64,000 bases of DNA from Enterococcus columbae DSM 7374 = ATCC 51263 (lineage in GTDB: Bacteria; Bacillota; Bacilli; Lactobacillales; Enterococcaceae). The translations under genes were made by a program, and so were the position numbers. The notes under the pieces are model-generated. The model saw only the letters and a list, made by a program, of their open reading frames with translations. It ran no database searches and was not told the DNA's origin. The stretch lies in assembly GCF_000406925.1 (NCBI RefSeq), contig NZ_KE136347.1, forward strand, positions 897,066 through 961,065, read 5' to 3'. Positions 8,422-18,252 of the stretch are shown here, piece after piece (the first letter of the stretch is position 1; every line of letters starts with the position of its first letter).

Positions 8422-9153
8422 TTACAGCACCTTACTTAAAAAGTCTTTGGTACGATTATGTTTTGGATTACCGAAAACTTCTTCAGGTGTACCTTCTTCG
8501 ACGATATAACCACCATCCATAAAGACAATGCGATCTCCAACTTCGCGTGCAAAACCCATTTCATGCGTGACAATCACCATCGTCATTCCTTCTTTTGCCA
8601 ATCGTTGCATAACAGCTAATACCTCGCCGACCATTTCTGGATCAAGGGCAGAAGTCGGTTCATCAAAAAGCATCACATCAGGTCGCATAGCTAAAGCTCT
8701 AGCGATAGCAATCCGTTGCTGTTGTCCACCAGATAAAGATTGTGGATAGCTATCTGCTTTATCCGGTAAGCCCACTGTTTTTAAAAGCTCTTTGGCATAG
8801 CTTTGAGCAGCTTGTTTGTCTTCTTTTTTCACTTTAATTGGTGATAAGGTAATATTATCGATTACTGACATATTAGGAAAAAGATTGAAGTTTTGGAATA
8901 CCATCCCCATTTTTTCACGCATCTTATAAATATCATTTTTAGGATCGGTAATGTCTGTTCCTTCAAAAGAAATCTTACCCGACGTGGGTACCTCTAATAA
9001 ATTCATACATCTCAAAAAGGTACTTTTACCTGAACCTGATGGACCGATAATCACCACAACTTGTCCTTGTTTGATTTCATAATTGATATCCTTTAATACT
9101 TCATTATCACCGAACTTTTTACTCAAATGTTCTACTTTAATAATTGAATCCAT
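8422..9153 (-). CDS. glnQ: Polar amino-acid ABC transporter ATP-binding protein (GlnQ-like)
   Basis: 243 residues. The ATPase motifs are complete: Walker [10 protein letters not shown] (~33-41), Q-loop, signature LSGGQQQR, Walker [14 protein letters not shown] and the switch His in VTHEMGF. High similarity to GlnQ/HisP-type ATPases of polar amino-acid importers. Two ATG codons are adjacent; the second has AGGAGG at seven bases and is used here. It is the last gene of glnH-glnP-glnQ. Substrate is probably glutamine or another polar amino acid, but cannot be fixed from sequence. Confidence 0.93.
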   Translation of the reverse strand: MDSIIKVEHLSKKFGDNEVLKDINYEIKQGQVVVIIGPSGSGKSTFLRCMNLLEVPTSGKISFEGTDITDPKNDIYKMREKMGMVFQNFNLFPNMSVIDNITLSPIKVKKEDKQAAQSYAKELLKTVGLPDKADSYPQSLSGGQQQRIAIARALAMRPDVMLFDEPTSALDPEMVGEVLAVMQRLAKEGMTMVIVTHEMGFAREVGDRIVFMDGGYIVEEGTPEEVFGNPKHNRTKDFLSKVL

Positions 9154-9164
9154 CATCTATCCTC

Positions 9165-9854
9165 CTATTTTCGATAGCCTTTGCCAAGTTTTTTCTCCCA
9201 AGCATTCAAAATACGTGAAGTCGTGAATGTTAGAATGAAATAAATAATAGCAGCCACATATAGAGGGGTTAAAGGAATATAAGAAGTACTAATAACGATT
9301 TGCGCACTATTCATCAATTCATAAATACCAATGGTCGAAAGCAACGAAGAATCCTTAATTAATACGATAAATTCGTTCCCTAGAGGCGGTAAAATATTTC
9401 TAAGCGCCTGAGGTAAAATAACATATCTCATCGCTTGTGCTGGTCGTAAACCAAGCGAAGCTGCTGCTTCAACTTGACCTAAATCAACTGCGCTAATTCC
9501 CCCACGAACAATTTCAGCAACATATGCCCCAGAGTTTAGCGAAATAGCGATAATTCCTGGAAATAGACGACCAAAATCCAAACTTAAAACCCCAAGTGAA
9601 ACAGTCGGTAACTTAAACAATCCTTGCAACAAGCCAAACGCAATCAAAATTTGCACTAACATTGGTGTTCCACGAAGCACCTCGATATAGATATTCGCTA
9701 GCCAACGTAAAGGTTTTAGCTTAGAAAGCTTCATTAAAGCAACTACTACCCCAATGATGGTTCCTAATATAACTGTGATAATTGAAATAATTAAGGTAAT
9801 CATCGTACCTGAAATAAAGTACGGATAAAATTCCTTTAAGAAAGAAAAATCCAT
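9165..9854 (-). CDS. glnP: Polar amino-acid ABC transporter permease
   Basis: 229 residues, about five hydrophobic membrane segments. The HisM/GlnP-type inner-membrane component signature is present: the EAA loop QVEAAASLGLRPAQAMRYVILPQA contacts the ATPase, and EVLRGTPMLVQI is typical of the family. It pairs with the neighbouring binding lipoprotein and ATPase. Spacing to the neighbours is 11 and 19 bp, so it is one transcript. Confidence 0.93.
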   Translation of the reverse strand: MDFSFLKEFYPYFISGTMITLIISIITVILGTIIGVVVALMKLSKLKPLRWLANIYIEVLRGTPMLVQILIAFGLLQGLFKLPTVSLGVLSLDFGRLFPGIIAISLNSGAYVAEIVRGGISAVDLGQVEAAASLGLRPAQAMRYVILPQALRNILPPLGNEFIVLIKDSSLLSTIGIYELMNSAQIVISTSYIPLTPLYVAAIIYFILTFTTSRILNAWEKKLGKGYRK

Positions 9855-9873
9855 TTTAATTTAGTACTCCAAT

Positions 9874-10698
9874 CTATTTTTTCGCTTGGCTTTCAGCTAA
9901 AGCTGAATTTTTTTCAACGAACTCGCTGATTTTATTTTCGTCTTGTAATTTTTTAATTACTGCATTAATTTTAGCTTTTAATTCTTTACTATCTTTCTTC
10001 ATCGCAATGGCATAAGATTCATCGTCACTTGATTTCAAAGGTGCACTAGCAATAGCTAAATCAGGATTTTGAGCAACATAAGCCTTAGCAACTGCACTTT
10101 CTAATACTAAAGCATCGATTGACCCTTGTTTCACTTCAACGATTAAATTCGGTACCTTAGCTAAAGCCACAAGTTGTGCCTTAGGTAATTGAGATGTAAC
10201 CACTGATTCTTGAATAGAGCCTTTTTGTGCGCCGATTTTTTTATCTGCTAGACTTTCAAGATCTTTAAATTTATCAACATTTTCTTTTTTAACAACGACT
10301 AATTGCTCAGGCACGAAATAGTTATCAGAAAAATCAAAGCTCTTCTTACGTTCTTTGGTTGCTGAGATACCAGAAATCGCTACATCAGCCTTTCCTTGAT
10401 CTAAAGCAGTTAAGACTGCATTAAATTCCATATCCATAAATTCTACCTTTACACCTAAATCCTTAGCAATTTCATTTGCTAAATCGACATCAGCCCCAAC
10501 AATTTTATCCTTACCATTGCTTACAGTATGGAATTCAAATGGTGCAAAGTCAGCAGAGGTCGCAACTTTAATCACTCCTGCATCTTGAATACTCTTTAAT
10601 TGGTTCGCATCCGCTTTTTTCGCAGCATCACCATTACCACAGGCAGCTAAGCTTAAAGTTAAAGCAGCTAAACCTAAAAATCCTAAAATCTTTTTCAT
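9874..10698 (-). CDS. glnH: Amino-acid ABC transporter substrate-binding lipoprotein
   Basis: 274 residues from the ATG at 10696-10698, which has AAGGAG eight bases upstream; a GTG three codons earlier is too close to that site. The N-terminus MKKILGFLGLAALTLSLAAC carries a lipobox LAAC, so the mature protein is a lipoprotein anchored outside the membrane. The family 3 solute-binding pattern GxDVDLANEIAKDLGVKVEF and ISATKERKKSFDFSDNY is clear. It heads the transporter operon. Confidence 0.93.
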   Translation of the reverse strand: MKKILGFLGLAALTLSLAACGNGDAAKKADANQLKSIQDAGVIKVATSADFAPFEFHTVSNGKDKIVGADVDLANEIAKDLGVKVEFMDMEFNAVLTALDQGKADVAISGISATKERKKSFDFSDNYFVPEQLVVVKKENVDKFKDLESLADKKIGAQKGSIQESVVTSQLPKAQLVALAKVPNLIVEVKQGSIDALVLESAVAKAYVAQNPDLAIASAPLKSSDDESYAIAMKKDSKELKAKINAVIKKLQDENKISEFVEKNSALAESQAKK

Positions 10699-10741
10699 AT
10701 CAAACACTCCTTATTTTTATGCAACTTTTATTAATAATTTG

Positions 10742-10773
10742 ATTATATATGCATATTAACACATCATTCGCAA
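10742..10773 (-). promoter_or_regulatory. Promoter of the amino-acid transporter operon
   Basis: Minus-strand TTGCGA (10768-10773) and TATATA (10744-10749) are 18 bp apart; an overlapping TATAAT (10742-10747) would give 20 bp. It lies about 45 bp before the glnH ATG. Confidence 0.5.
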
Positions 10774-10839
10774 AAAATAAATAAAAATATTCATTTTTTT
10801 GCAAAAAAATTTATTCCAAAATATGTAAACCTTTTCAGT

Positions 10840-10911
10840 ATAAATATAAAATGAGTATAAAAACCGGTCTAATCGCTTGAATTAAGCGCTAGAACCCTAG
10901 CTTTTATACTC
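10840..10911 (-). terminator. Long hairpin terminator of the fatty-acid operon
   Basis: The outer arms GAGTATAAAA / TTTTTATACTC (10853-10911) enclose a second pairing CGCTT/AAGCG. The minus-strand tail is ATTTTATATTTA, U-rich but not a pure U-run. It lies 23 bp after the accA stop. Confidence 0.7.
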
Positions 10912-10933
10912 AAAAAATTCATTCAAAAAAATT

Positions 10934-11719
10934 TTAAAATTTTCTAAAACGTGCATATCTATGCATTAATAATTCATCAATTTCTAGCTTGCATAGCTGT
11001 TTTAAGGTATAAACCAGCTCAACTTTGAGCCTTTGAATCAGTTCTTCAACATCTAATTGGTCATTTTGCATTTTCTCTTGAATGACTTTATCAACTACAC
11101 CTAATTGCTGCAATTCCTTAGCGGTAATTTTCATCAATTCAGCCGCTTCTTGCGCCCGACTTCCATCTTTCCATAAAATAGAAGCAAAACCTTCTGGCGA
11201 AAGTATTGCATAAATTGAATTTTCCAACATCCAGACCTGATCACCTAAGGCTAAGGCTAAGGCACCACCACTACCACCTTCACCGATGATAATCGCGATA
11301 ATTGGCACTTTTAAATCAGCCATTTCCAACAAATTACGGGCAATCGCTTCACCTTCACCACGTTCCTCGGCACCAATGCCACAATAAGCACCAGCCGTAT
11401 TAATAAAAGTAATCACCGGTCTTTGAAATTTTTCTGCCTGTTTCATTAAACGTAGGGCTTTACGATACCCTTCTGGATGCGCTTGACCAAAGTTTCGCTT
11501 TAAATTTTCCGGTAGATTTCGTCCCTTTTGAATACCGATGACCGTCACTGGCTTCTTATCTAATAAGGCTATCCCACCTACCACCGCTTGGTCATCTGCA
11601 AATAGACGATCACCATGAAATTCTTCAAAACCTTCAAACAATTGTTCAAAAAAGTCTAGAGCCGTTAGTCGGTCTTGTCGTCTAGCTAGCTTCACTACTT
11701 CATGGGCAGCTTTACTCAT
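10934..11719 (-). CDS. accA: Acetyl-CoA carboxylase carboxyltransferase subunit alpha
   Basis: 261 residues. With AccD it transfers the carboxyl group from biotin to acetyl-CoA, forming malonyl-CoA. The crotonase-like core shows [41 protein letters not shown] and [14 protein letters not shown], all typical of AccA. It overlaps accD by 8 bp and is the last gene of the operon; no fabI follows it, unlike some lactobacilli. Confidence 0.97.
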   Translation of the reverse strand: MSKAAHEVVKLARRQDRLTALDFFEQLFEGFEEFHGDRLFADDQAVVGGIALLDKKPVTVIGIQKGRNLPENLKRNFGQAHPEGYRKALRLMKQAEKFQRPVITFINTAGAYCGIGAEERGEGEAIARNLLEMADLKVPIIAIIIGEGGSGGALALALGDQVWMLENSIYAILSPEGFASILWKDGSRAQEAAELMKITAKELQQLGVVDKVIQEKMQNDQLDVEELIQRLKVELVYTLKQLCKLEIDELLMHRYARFRKF

Positions 11720-12584
11720 GCGTCATCCATCCTTTCTGTGTATGTAATTTCAATAGATGACTAATTTTATCGCGTAAGTCGCAGCGATTCACAATTTGAT
11801 CCACAAAGCCATGAGCTAATAAAAACTCAGCTTTTTGAAAATCATCTGGTAAAGCTTGCTTTAAAGTCTGCTCAATTACTCTGCGACCAGCAAAACCAAT
11901 CAAAGCTTGGGGTTCAGCTAGGATAATATCCCCTTGCATAGCAAAGCTAGCCGTAACTCCCCCTGTGGTTGGATCAGTTAAAACCGTTAAATAAAGCAAT
12001 TGGGCATTACTATGACGTTTTACCGCTGCGGATATTTTAGCCATTTGCATTAATGAAAAGATTCCTTCTTGCATTCTAGCACCACCAGAAGCGGTAAATA
12101 AGACAACGGGCAAACGCTGCTCAGTCGCTTTTTCAAATAAACGAGTTATTTTTTCACCCACAACTGTTCCCATGCTTCCCATAATAAAGCTAGCATCCAT
12201 AATACCAATGGCGACTGCTTGATTTTGAATCGTCGCTTTTCCTGTTAATACCGCTTCATGTAAGTGTGTTTTGGCTTGCATTTGCTTAATTTTTTCTTGG
12301 TAATTTGGAAAAGCCAGGGGATCCTTGGTTTCAAAATCATTGTCCCATTCATAAAAGGACTTTTCATCCACGATTAATGCCAAGCGCTCCCAAGCACTAA
12401 TTCGAAAATTATAGCCACAATTAGGGCAGGTTTTCTCTTGACCAATTTCCTTGGTATAAATCATTTTTTTACAGCTCGGACATTTGGCCCATAAATTATC
12501 TGGAACAGCTGGTTCATTTTGCGGAGCATCATTCCGATTGGGAGTAATTCGAATGTAATCTTTCTTTTTTTTAAATAAAGCCAC
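11712..12584 (-). CDS. accD: Acetyl-CoA carboxylase carboxyltransferase subunit beta
   Basis: 290 residues. An N-terminal zinc ribbon (CPSCKK and CPNCGYNF, residues ~34-56) precedes the carboxyltransferase fold with the glycine-rich [12 protein letters not shown] and [13 protein letters not shown] motifs. Partner of AccA. It starts 12 bp after accC and overlaps accA. Confidence 0.97.
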   Translation of the reverse strand: MALFKKKKDYIRITPNRNDAPQNEPAVPDNLWAKCPSCKKMIYTKEIGQEKTCPNCGYNFRISAWERLALIVDEKSFYEWDNDFETKDPLAFPNYQEKIKQMQAKTHLHEAVLTGKATIQNQAVAIGIMDASFIMGSMGTVVGEKITRLFEKATEQRLPVVLFTASGGARMQEGIFSLMQMAKISAAVKRHSNAQLLYLTVLTDPTTGGVTASFAMQGDIILAEPQALIGFAGRRVIEQTLKQALPDDFQKAEFLLAHGFVDQIVNRCDLRDKISHLLKLHTQKGWMTHE

Positions 12585-12596
12585 TTAAATCACTCC

Positions 12597-13961
12597 TTAT
12601 CCTTCAGGCTTCCAATTTGGTAAAAATTTTTCTTGTAAAAAGGCTGTATCATAATCACCAGCAATAACATAGGGATTACTAATTAAATCCATTTGAAATT
12701 CAGCGTTGGTTATTACACCATCGGTAACTAACTCACTTAACGCACGTTGCATTTTCATCAAAGCTTCAAAACGATTTTCACCATGAACGATTATTTTAGC
12801 AATCATTGAATCATAGTAAGGTGGAATTGTATAACCTGAATACATCGCACTATCAACACGTAGCCCCATGCCACCACTAGGCAACAATAAATTGTTTATT
12901 TTACCAGGTGATGGTGCGAAATTAAATGCAGGATTTTCAGCATTGATTCTACATTCAATTGCATGACCTTTTAATTGAATATCTTCTTGTTTTAAAGTTA
13001 GTATTTCCCCAGCAGCGATTTCGATTTGCTTTTTAACTAAATCGACACCAGTTACCATTTCAGTAACGGGGTGCTCTACTTGAATACGTGTATTCATTTC
13101 CATAAAATAAAATGAACCTTCTAAATCCATTAAAAATTCTATCGTACCCGCATTTTGATAATTCACTGCTTTGGCTGCACGTACCGCAGTTTGCCCCAAA
13201 GCTTCACGTTTTTCTTTAGAAATCACTACTGAAGGTGATTCTTCTAAAACCTTTTGATTATTCCTTTGTAATGAACAATCTCGTTCACCAAAATGTAAGA
13301 CATTCCCATATTGATCGCCTAGTATTTGCACTTCAATATGTCTGGCTGGATAAATGATTTTTTCCAAATACATTTCATCATTTCCAAAAGCAGCTTTTGC
13401 CTCTTGCTGTGCTGATTGAAAGGCTGGGGCAAGTTCCTCTTTAGTTAAAACCTTGCGAATTCCTTTACCACCGCCACCAGCAGCTGCCTTTAGCATAACA
13501 GGATAACCGATTTTATCTGCAATGGTTAAGGCTTCTTCAACAGTAGAGATAGCTCCGTCACTGCCAGGAATAACCGGTACTTTTGCCTTTTGCATTAATT
13601 GTCGTGCATGAATTTTGTTGCCCATTGCATCAATAGTCGCACTTTTAGGACCGATGAATTTAATGTTGCATGCTTCACACATTTCTGCAAATTGGCTGTT
13701 CTCAGAAAGAAATCCGAACCCCGGATGAATCGCTTCAGCCTTTGTTAAAATTGCCGCACTTAAAATCTGTTGAGCGTTTAAATAGGAATCACTGGCTTTC
13801 GCTGGTCCGATACAAACTGCTTCATCGGCTAATTCTGCATGCATGGCTTCTTTATCTGCTTGTGAGTAAACTGCAACGGTCCGAATACCCAATTCTCTAC
13901 AAGCCCGGATAATTCTTACGGCAATTTCTCCTCGATTAGCAATTAAAATTTTTGAAAACAT
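12597..13961 (-). CDS. accC: Biotin carboxylase subunit of acetyl-CoA carboxylase
   Basis: 454 residues, full length. It carboxylates the biotin on AccB using ATP and bicarbonate. Biotin-carboxylase motifs include KILIANRGEIAVRIIRAC at the N-terminus, the ATP-grasp glycine loop KAAAGGGGKGIRKV, and the active-site segment EFLMDLEGSFYFMEMNTRIQ followed by VEHPVTEMVTGVDLV. Six bases separate it from fabZ. Confidence 0.97.
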   Translation of the reverse strand: MFSKILIANRGEIAVRIIRACRELGIRTVAVYSQADKEAMHAELADEAVCIGPAKASDSYLNAQQILSAAILTKAEAIHPGFGFLSENSQFAEMCEACNIKFIGPKSATIDAMGNKIHARQLMQKAKVPVIPGSDGAISTVEEALTIADKIGYPVMLKAAAGGGGKGIRKVLTKEELAPAFQSAQQEAKAAFGNDEMYLEKIIYPARHIEVQILGDQYGNVLHFGERDCSLQRNNQKVLEESPSVVISKEKREALGQTAVRAAKAVNYQNAGTIEFLMDLEGSFYFMEMNTRIQVEHPVTEMVTGVDLVKKQIEIAAGEILTLKQEDIQLKGHAIECRINAENPAFNFAPSPGKINNLLLPSGGMGLRVDSAMYSGYTIPPYYDSMIAKIIVHGENRFEALMKMQRALSELVTDGVITNAEFQMDLISNPYVIAGDYDTAFLQEKFLPNWKPEG

Positions 13962-13967
13962 TCACAT

Positions 13968-14396
13968 CTATCCAATCATAAAAGTTAGTTCTGCTTCTGC
14001 CACTTTTTTGCCGTCTACTCTAGCAACGCCTTTACCCATACCGGCATTCGCACGAACCTTTAAAATTTCTACTTCAAGCATTAAAGTATCACCAGGTGTG
14101 ACTTTTTGACGGAATTTTGCTTTATCAATTCCACCAAAATAAGCCGTTTTTCCTTTAAAATCAGGTAAGGAAAGTAAAGCCACTGCCCCTGCTTGTGCCA
14201 TCGCTTCAACAATTAATACACCCGGCATCACTGGTTCATGAGGAAAATGACCTTGAAAGAATGGTTCGTTAATTGTTACATTTTTTTTGGCCACAACCTT
14301 TTGACCTGCTTCAAGTTCTTCGATTCGATCAATTAACAACATCGGATAACGATGAGGAATAATTTCTTTAATCTGTTGTATATTCATTAATGACAT
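13968..14396 (-). CDS. fabZ: 3-hydroxyacyl-ACP dehydratase FabZ
   Basis: 142 residues. The hotdog dehydratase motif [20 protein letters not shown] carries the catalytic His and Glu. It removes water from 3-hydroxyacyl-ACP in each elongation cycle. From this sequence alone it cannot be told whether it also isomerises to the cis-3 product (FabN-like). The start ATG has AAGG seven bases upstream; 3 bp separate it from accB. Confidence 0.95.
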   Translation of the reverse strand: MSLMNIQQIKEIIPHRYPMLLIDRIEELEAGQKVVAKKNVTINEPFFQGHFPHEPVMPGVLIVEAMAQAGAVALLSLPDFKGKTAYFGGIDKAKFRQKVTPGDTLMLEVEILKVRANAGMGKGVARVDGKKVAEAELTFMIG

Positions 14397-14399
14397 ACT

Positions 14400-14888
14400 C
14401 TAGCCTTCTTTCACTTTGAATAATGGCTGATTATATTCAACCATCTGCTCATTTTCAACTAAAATTTCAACAATTTCACCACTAACATCACTAGTGATTT
14501 CATTCATTACTTTCATCGCTTCAATAATACAAACCACTTCGCCTTTTTGCACCCGATCTCCCACTTGCTTAAACTCAGGCTTATCCGGTGCGGGTTTTAA
14601 ATAAGCTACCCCAACTAAAGGTGAAACAATTGGCGTACCACTTACTTCTTTGGCTACTTCATCTTTTTTCTTTTCGACAACAGCCTGTGCACTCGTTGAC
14701 ACTTCTTGCATTTCAGCTACAGGCATCGCTTCATTGTAACTTAGACCCGTTGGCAAAATAGACTGTTGTCCACGGTTTTGTTTATTTTTACTTAAATACA
14801 ATTCAAAAGAACCTTGTTTTAAATCAAATTCTGTTAGAGCTGATTGTTCAAACATTTGAAAAAGTTCTTTTACTTCATTTAGTTGCAT
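14400..14888 (-). CDS. accB: Biotin carboxyl carrier protein of acetyl-CoA carboxylase
   Basis: 162 residues. The C-terminal biotinyl domain has CIIEAMKVMNEI, in which Lys is the biotin attachment site (AMKV, where many homologues have AMKL or AMKM). An N-terminal ~35-residue helical region and a linker with Ala, Val and Lys (~50-85) precede it, as usual for BCCP. It shuttles carboxybiotin between AccC and AccAD. Confidence 0.96.
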   Translation of the reverse strand: MQLNEVKELFQMFEQSALTEFDLKQGSFELYLSKNKQNRGQQSILPTGLSYNEAMPVAEMQEVSTSAQAVVEKKKDEVAKEVSGTPIVSPLVGVAYLKPAPDKPEFKQVGDRVQKGEVVCIIEAMKVMNEITSDVSGEIVEILVENEQMVEYNQPLFKVKEG

Positions 14889-14894
14889 GTCTGT

Positions 14895-16130
14895 TTACGC
14901 CTCCCAACGCTTCATCAATAAGACTGCGTTATGGCCACCAAAGCCTAACGAATTACTCATTGCATAGGTTAATGGGGCTTCAATTGCTTGGTTTTTTACC
15001 ACATTTAATTCAATCGCTGGATCTTGTTGCGTGACATTAATGGTCGGTGGAACAAATTGATGTTGTAAAGCAAGTAAAGTCGCTACTGCTTCAACCCCAC
15101 CGGCAGCACCTAATAAATGACCAGTCATTGATTTTGTACTACTTACATAGGTTTGCATATAACTTTCACCCAAACCATATTGAATAGCAGTAGCTTCTGC
15201 CACATCATTAGCAGGAGTGCTTGTTCCATGCGCATTGATATAATCAACTTGGCTACCAGTAATATTCGCTTCTTGCATCGCTAATTGCATCGCCTTACCT
15301 GCACCGGAACCATCTGGATTTGGCGCAGTCATATGGTAAGCATCACAATTAGCCCCATAACCAACTACTTCAGCTAAAATATTGGCACCACGCGCTTGTG
15401 CATGGTCAAGTGATTCTAATAATAATACACCAGCACCTTCACCCATTACAAAACCACTACGATTAATATCAAAAGGAGTAGAAGCTTTATTAGGATCACT
15501 TTCTGTTGTTAGAGCAGTTAAGGTAGCAAAACCAGCAATCCCAATTTCACAAATGGTTGATTCTGAACCACCGGCTAACATAACATCAGCATAACCATGT
15601 TTAATGTTTCTAAATGCTTCACCAATTGAGTGCGTACCAGATGCACAAGCCGTAACCGTCGTTGTACAAATACCTTTTGCACCAACACGTAAGGCAATAT
15701 TTCCAGCAACCATATTGGTAATTGACATCGGTACAAACATAGGAGAGACACGTTTTGGTCCTTTTTGATTCATGCGTAACACTTGCTCTTCAATTGTAGG
15801 TAAACCACCAATTCCTGAGCCAACCATTACACCAAAGCGATCAGCATCAACTTTATCCAAAGCAAGTCCAGCCATTTCAATAGCATCTAAAGCAGCATGA
15901 ACCCCGTAAATTGAAAATAAATCCATTCGTTTGGTGTCTTTTTTTATAAAATATTTATCTAATGGAAAATCCTTCACTTCAGCAGCTACGGAAATACCTG
16001 TTTCTGTAGCATCAAATTTAGTAATTGGCCCAATTCCATTTTGACCTTCTTTTAGACTAGTTAAAAAGCTTTCTGCATCATTACCAATGGGCGAAACAAT
16101 TCCAAAGCCGGTAACTACTACTCGATTCAT
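14895..16130 (-). CDS. fabF: 3-oxoacyl-ACP synthase II
   Basis: 411 residues. The catalytic triad Cys-His-His is in TACASGTHSIGEA, INAHGTSTPANDVAE and SMTGHLLGAAG. It condenses malonyl-ACP with acyl-ACP during elongation. Start ATG has a GGAGG-type site (AGGAGGAAATCAA). It lies 18 bp after fabG. Confidence 0.97.
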   Translation of the reverse strand: MNRVVVTGFGIVSPIGNDAESFLTSLKEGQNGIGPITKFDATETGISVAAEVKDFPLDKYFIKKDTKRMDLFSIYGVHAALDAIEMAGLALDKVDADRFGVMVGSGIGGLPTIEEQVLRMNQKGPKRVSPMFVPMSITNMVAGNIALRVGAKGICTTTVTACASGTHSIGEAFRNIKHGYADVMLAGGSESTICEIGIAGFATLTALTTESDPNKASTPFDINRSGFVMGEGAGVLLLESLDHAQARGANILAEVVGYGANCDAYHMTAPNPDGSGAGKAMQLAMQEANITGSQVDYINAHGTSTPANDVAEATAIQYGLGESYMQTYVSSTKSMTGHLLGAAGGVEAVATLLALQHQFVPPTINVTQQDPAIELNVVKNQAIEAPLTYAMSNSLGFGGHNAVLLMKRWEA

Positions 16131-16148
16131 TTGATTTCCTCCTAATTA

Positions 16149-16886
16149 TTATCCATGCATTACTAAGCCACCATCAACATTGATGACTTGACCAGTAATA
16201 TAATCATTTTCAGCCAAAAAGATAGCAGCTTGAGCTACTTCTTCAGCCTTGCCAAATCGTTGTAACGGAATTGATTTAGTCACTTCTTCTTTTAATTTAT
16301 CAGCTAATACTTCAGTCATATCTGTTTGAATAAAACCAGGAGCTATTGCATTACAGGTAATTCCTCTTTGCGCTACCTCACGAGCAACTGATTTAGTAAA
16401 ACCTACCAAGCCAGCCTTACTTGCTGCATAGTTGGCTTGACCGGCATTACCCATCAATCCAGAAACACTAGAAATATTGATAATCTTTCCTGCTCTGGCT
16501 TTTAGCATTGGTTTTAAAACTTGCTGGGTCATATTAAAAGCGCCGGTTAGATTAATTTTTAATACTTCTTCAAAGTCTTGTGCAGACATCCGTAATAGTA
16601 ATTTATCATTTGTAATCCCAGCATTATTGATTAAAATGCTGATTGCGCCAAGCTGTGTTTGCGCTTGTTTTAACATCTCACCAGCTTGATTAAAATCAGC
16701 AATATCACCACTAATGCCAATACACTGCACACCATAACTTTTAATTTCATCAATCAAAGTATCGCTAACTGGTTTACGACCATTCAAAACAATATTGGCT
16801 CCTTTTTTAGCAAAAGCTTTCGCCATCGCTAAGCCAATACCACGAGTACTTCCTGTAATAAAGACATTTTGTCCATTAATTTCCAT
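16149..16886 (-). CDS. fabG: 3-oxoacyl-ACP reductase
   Basis: 245 residues, a short-chain dehydrogenase. The cofactor motif ITGSTRGIGLAMA, NNAG, and the Ser-Tyr-Lys catalytic residues in ISSVSGLMGNAGQANYAASK are all present. It reduces 3-oxoacyl-ACP with NADPH. AGGAGG precedes the ATG. It starts 9 bp after fabD. Confidence 0.97.
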   Translation of the reverse strand: MEINGQNVFITGSTRGIGLAMAKAFAKKGANIVLNGRKPVSDTLIDEIKSYGVQCIGISGDIADFNQAGEMLKQAQTQLGAISILINNAGITNDKLLLRMSAQDFEEVLKINLTGAFNMTQQVLKPMLKARAGKIINISSVSGLMGNAGQANYAASKAGLVGFTKSVAREVAQRGITCNAIAPGFIQTDMTEVLADKLKEEVTKSIPLQRFGKAEEVAQAAIFLAENDYITGQVINVDGGLVMHG

Positions 16887-16895
16887 TATATCCTC

Positions 16896-17816
16896 CTAAA
16901 AGCTGGCTAATGTTTCACTCAAAGTGCGGCTATCTTCTACCCGCAAAATAGCAAGCTGTTTATCAATCTTCTTCACAAAACCACTCAATACCTTACCAGG
17001 TCCGACTTCAACAACTCGCTGAATTCCCAATTCCTTCAAAGTAGCGATACTATCATAAAAACGAACAGGTGACATTACTTGTTTTTCTAGTAAAGTAGCA
17101 ATCTCTTCTTGTAGCATCACTTTGGCTGTTGTATTGCTTATCACAGGTATTTTAGGCTGATTAAAAGTTACTTGTTCAAAAAGCTGCTTTAATCCTTGTG
17201 AAGCTGAAGCCAATAGAGCAGTATGGAAAGGGCCACTTACATTCAATGGAATCATCCGTTTGACATTATTGGCTGTCAAATATTCTACCGCTAAATCAAC
17301 AGCCTGACTTTCTCCACCAATAACAATTTGTTGTGGAGTATTGTAATTTGCTGGTGCAACAATTCCTTGGCTGCTTGCTTTTTGACAACATTCTTCAATC
17401 AACTCGATTGGTGTATTCATCACCGCGACCATTTTCCCCGTTCCAGCAGGAGCAGCTTGGGTCATCAGTTGCCCACGTTGATTGACAATTTTCAAAGCTG
17501 TTTCAAAATCTAACACCTCAGCAGCCACCAAAGCTGAATATTCACCTAAGCTAAGTCCCATAACAGCATCTGGTAAAATTCCTTTTTCTTGTAAAATACG
17601 ATAAAAAGCAACACTTGTTGTCAAGATTGCTGGTTGTGTATAAACAGTAAGGTTTAATTGATCATTTTCTTCAAAGCATAACTTAGTCATATCATAGCCT
17701 AAAATTTCACTAGCTTGTGCAAATGTTTCTCGAACAATTTCATATTGATCGTATAGTTCTTTTCCCATACCAATATATTGGGCACCTTGACCACTAAATA
17801 AAAATGCTGTTTTCAT
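16896..17816 (-). CDS. fabD: Malonyl-CoA:ACP transacylase
   Basis: 306 residues. FLFSGQGAQYIGMG at the N-terminus, the nucleophile elbow GLSLGEYSAL and the catalytic His in SGPFHTALL are all present. It loads malonyl groups onto ACP. It is the first gene after a 142-bp gap holding a long hairpin; related operons have fabK directly before it. GGAGAAAAAG provides the ribosome site. Confidence 0.96.
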   Translation of the reverse strand: MKTAFLFSGQGAQYIGMGKELYDQYEIVRETFAQASEILGYDMTKLCFEENDQLNLTVYTQPAILTTSVAFYRILQEKGILPDAVMGLSLGEYSALVAAEVLDFETALKIVNQRGQLMTQAAPAGTGKMVAVMNTPIELIEECCQKASSQGIVAPANYNTPQQIVIGGESQAVDLAVEYLTANNVKRMIPLNVSGPFHTALLASASQGLKQLFEQVTFNQPKIPVISNTTAKVMLQEEIATLLEKQVMSPVRFYDSIATLKELGIQRVVEVGPGKVLSGFVKKIDKQLAILRVEDSRTLSETLASF

Positions 17817-17859
17817 CTTTTTCTCCTCTACTTACTTCAACTTCATAATCTAAAATAAA

Positions 17860-17945
17860 AAGACAAGGTAAACTCACCTATAAGCTCCTTTACACATGTT
17901 GCATATGTTTTTTACTTATTTTATAGTGAGCTTATCCCTTGTCTT
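17860..17945 (-). terminator. Long imperfect hairpin between acpP and fabD
   Basis: The outer arms AAGACAAGG / CCTTGTCTT continue with a near-match (13 of 16) GATAAGCTCACTATAA / TTATAGGTGAGTTTAC, giving about 25 paired positions. A small inner palindrome ACATATGCAACATGTGT lies in the loop. On the minus strand the stem is followed by TTTATTTTAG, so it looks like a terminator or attenuator inside the fatty-acid operon. It occupies the place where fabK stands in several relatives. Confidence 0.65.
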
Positions 17946-17958
17946 ATACTCGCCTTAA

Positions 17959-18195
17959 TTAAGCTTGGCTTTTAGCAACAAAGTCTACTAAATCACCAAC
18001 TGTTTTAATGCCTTCTTCTGTTTCGATTTTTACATCAAAAGCATCTTCAATTTCATTAATTACTTGGAATAAATCTAAGCTATCAGCTTCTAAATCTTCT
18101 TGTAAATTTGTTGTTAAAGTTACTTTTTCTTCTTCTACATCTAATTCTTCCACAATAATTTCTTGAATTTTACTTAAAATTTCTTCTTTAGTCAT
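17959..18195 (-). CDS. acpP: Acyl carrier protein
   Basis: 78 residues from the ATG at 18193-18195, preceded by GGAGG eight bases upstream. The phosphopantetheine attachment Ser is in [13 protein letters not shown], and the protein is strongly acidic as expected. Carries acyl chains between all Fab enzymes. A long hairpin follows 14 bp after its stop, so acpP can be made in excess over the downstream genes, which fits its stoichiometric need (inference). Confidence 0.96.
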   Translation of the reverse strand: MTKEEILSKIQEIIVEELDVEEEKVTLTTNLQEDLEADSLDLFQVINEIEDAFDVKIETEEGIKTVGDLVDFVAKSQA

Positions 18196-18252
18196 GTTTA
18201 TTTCCTCCAAAATACATACAAATATTTAAATTTTCATTTATATCTAAACAGG

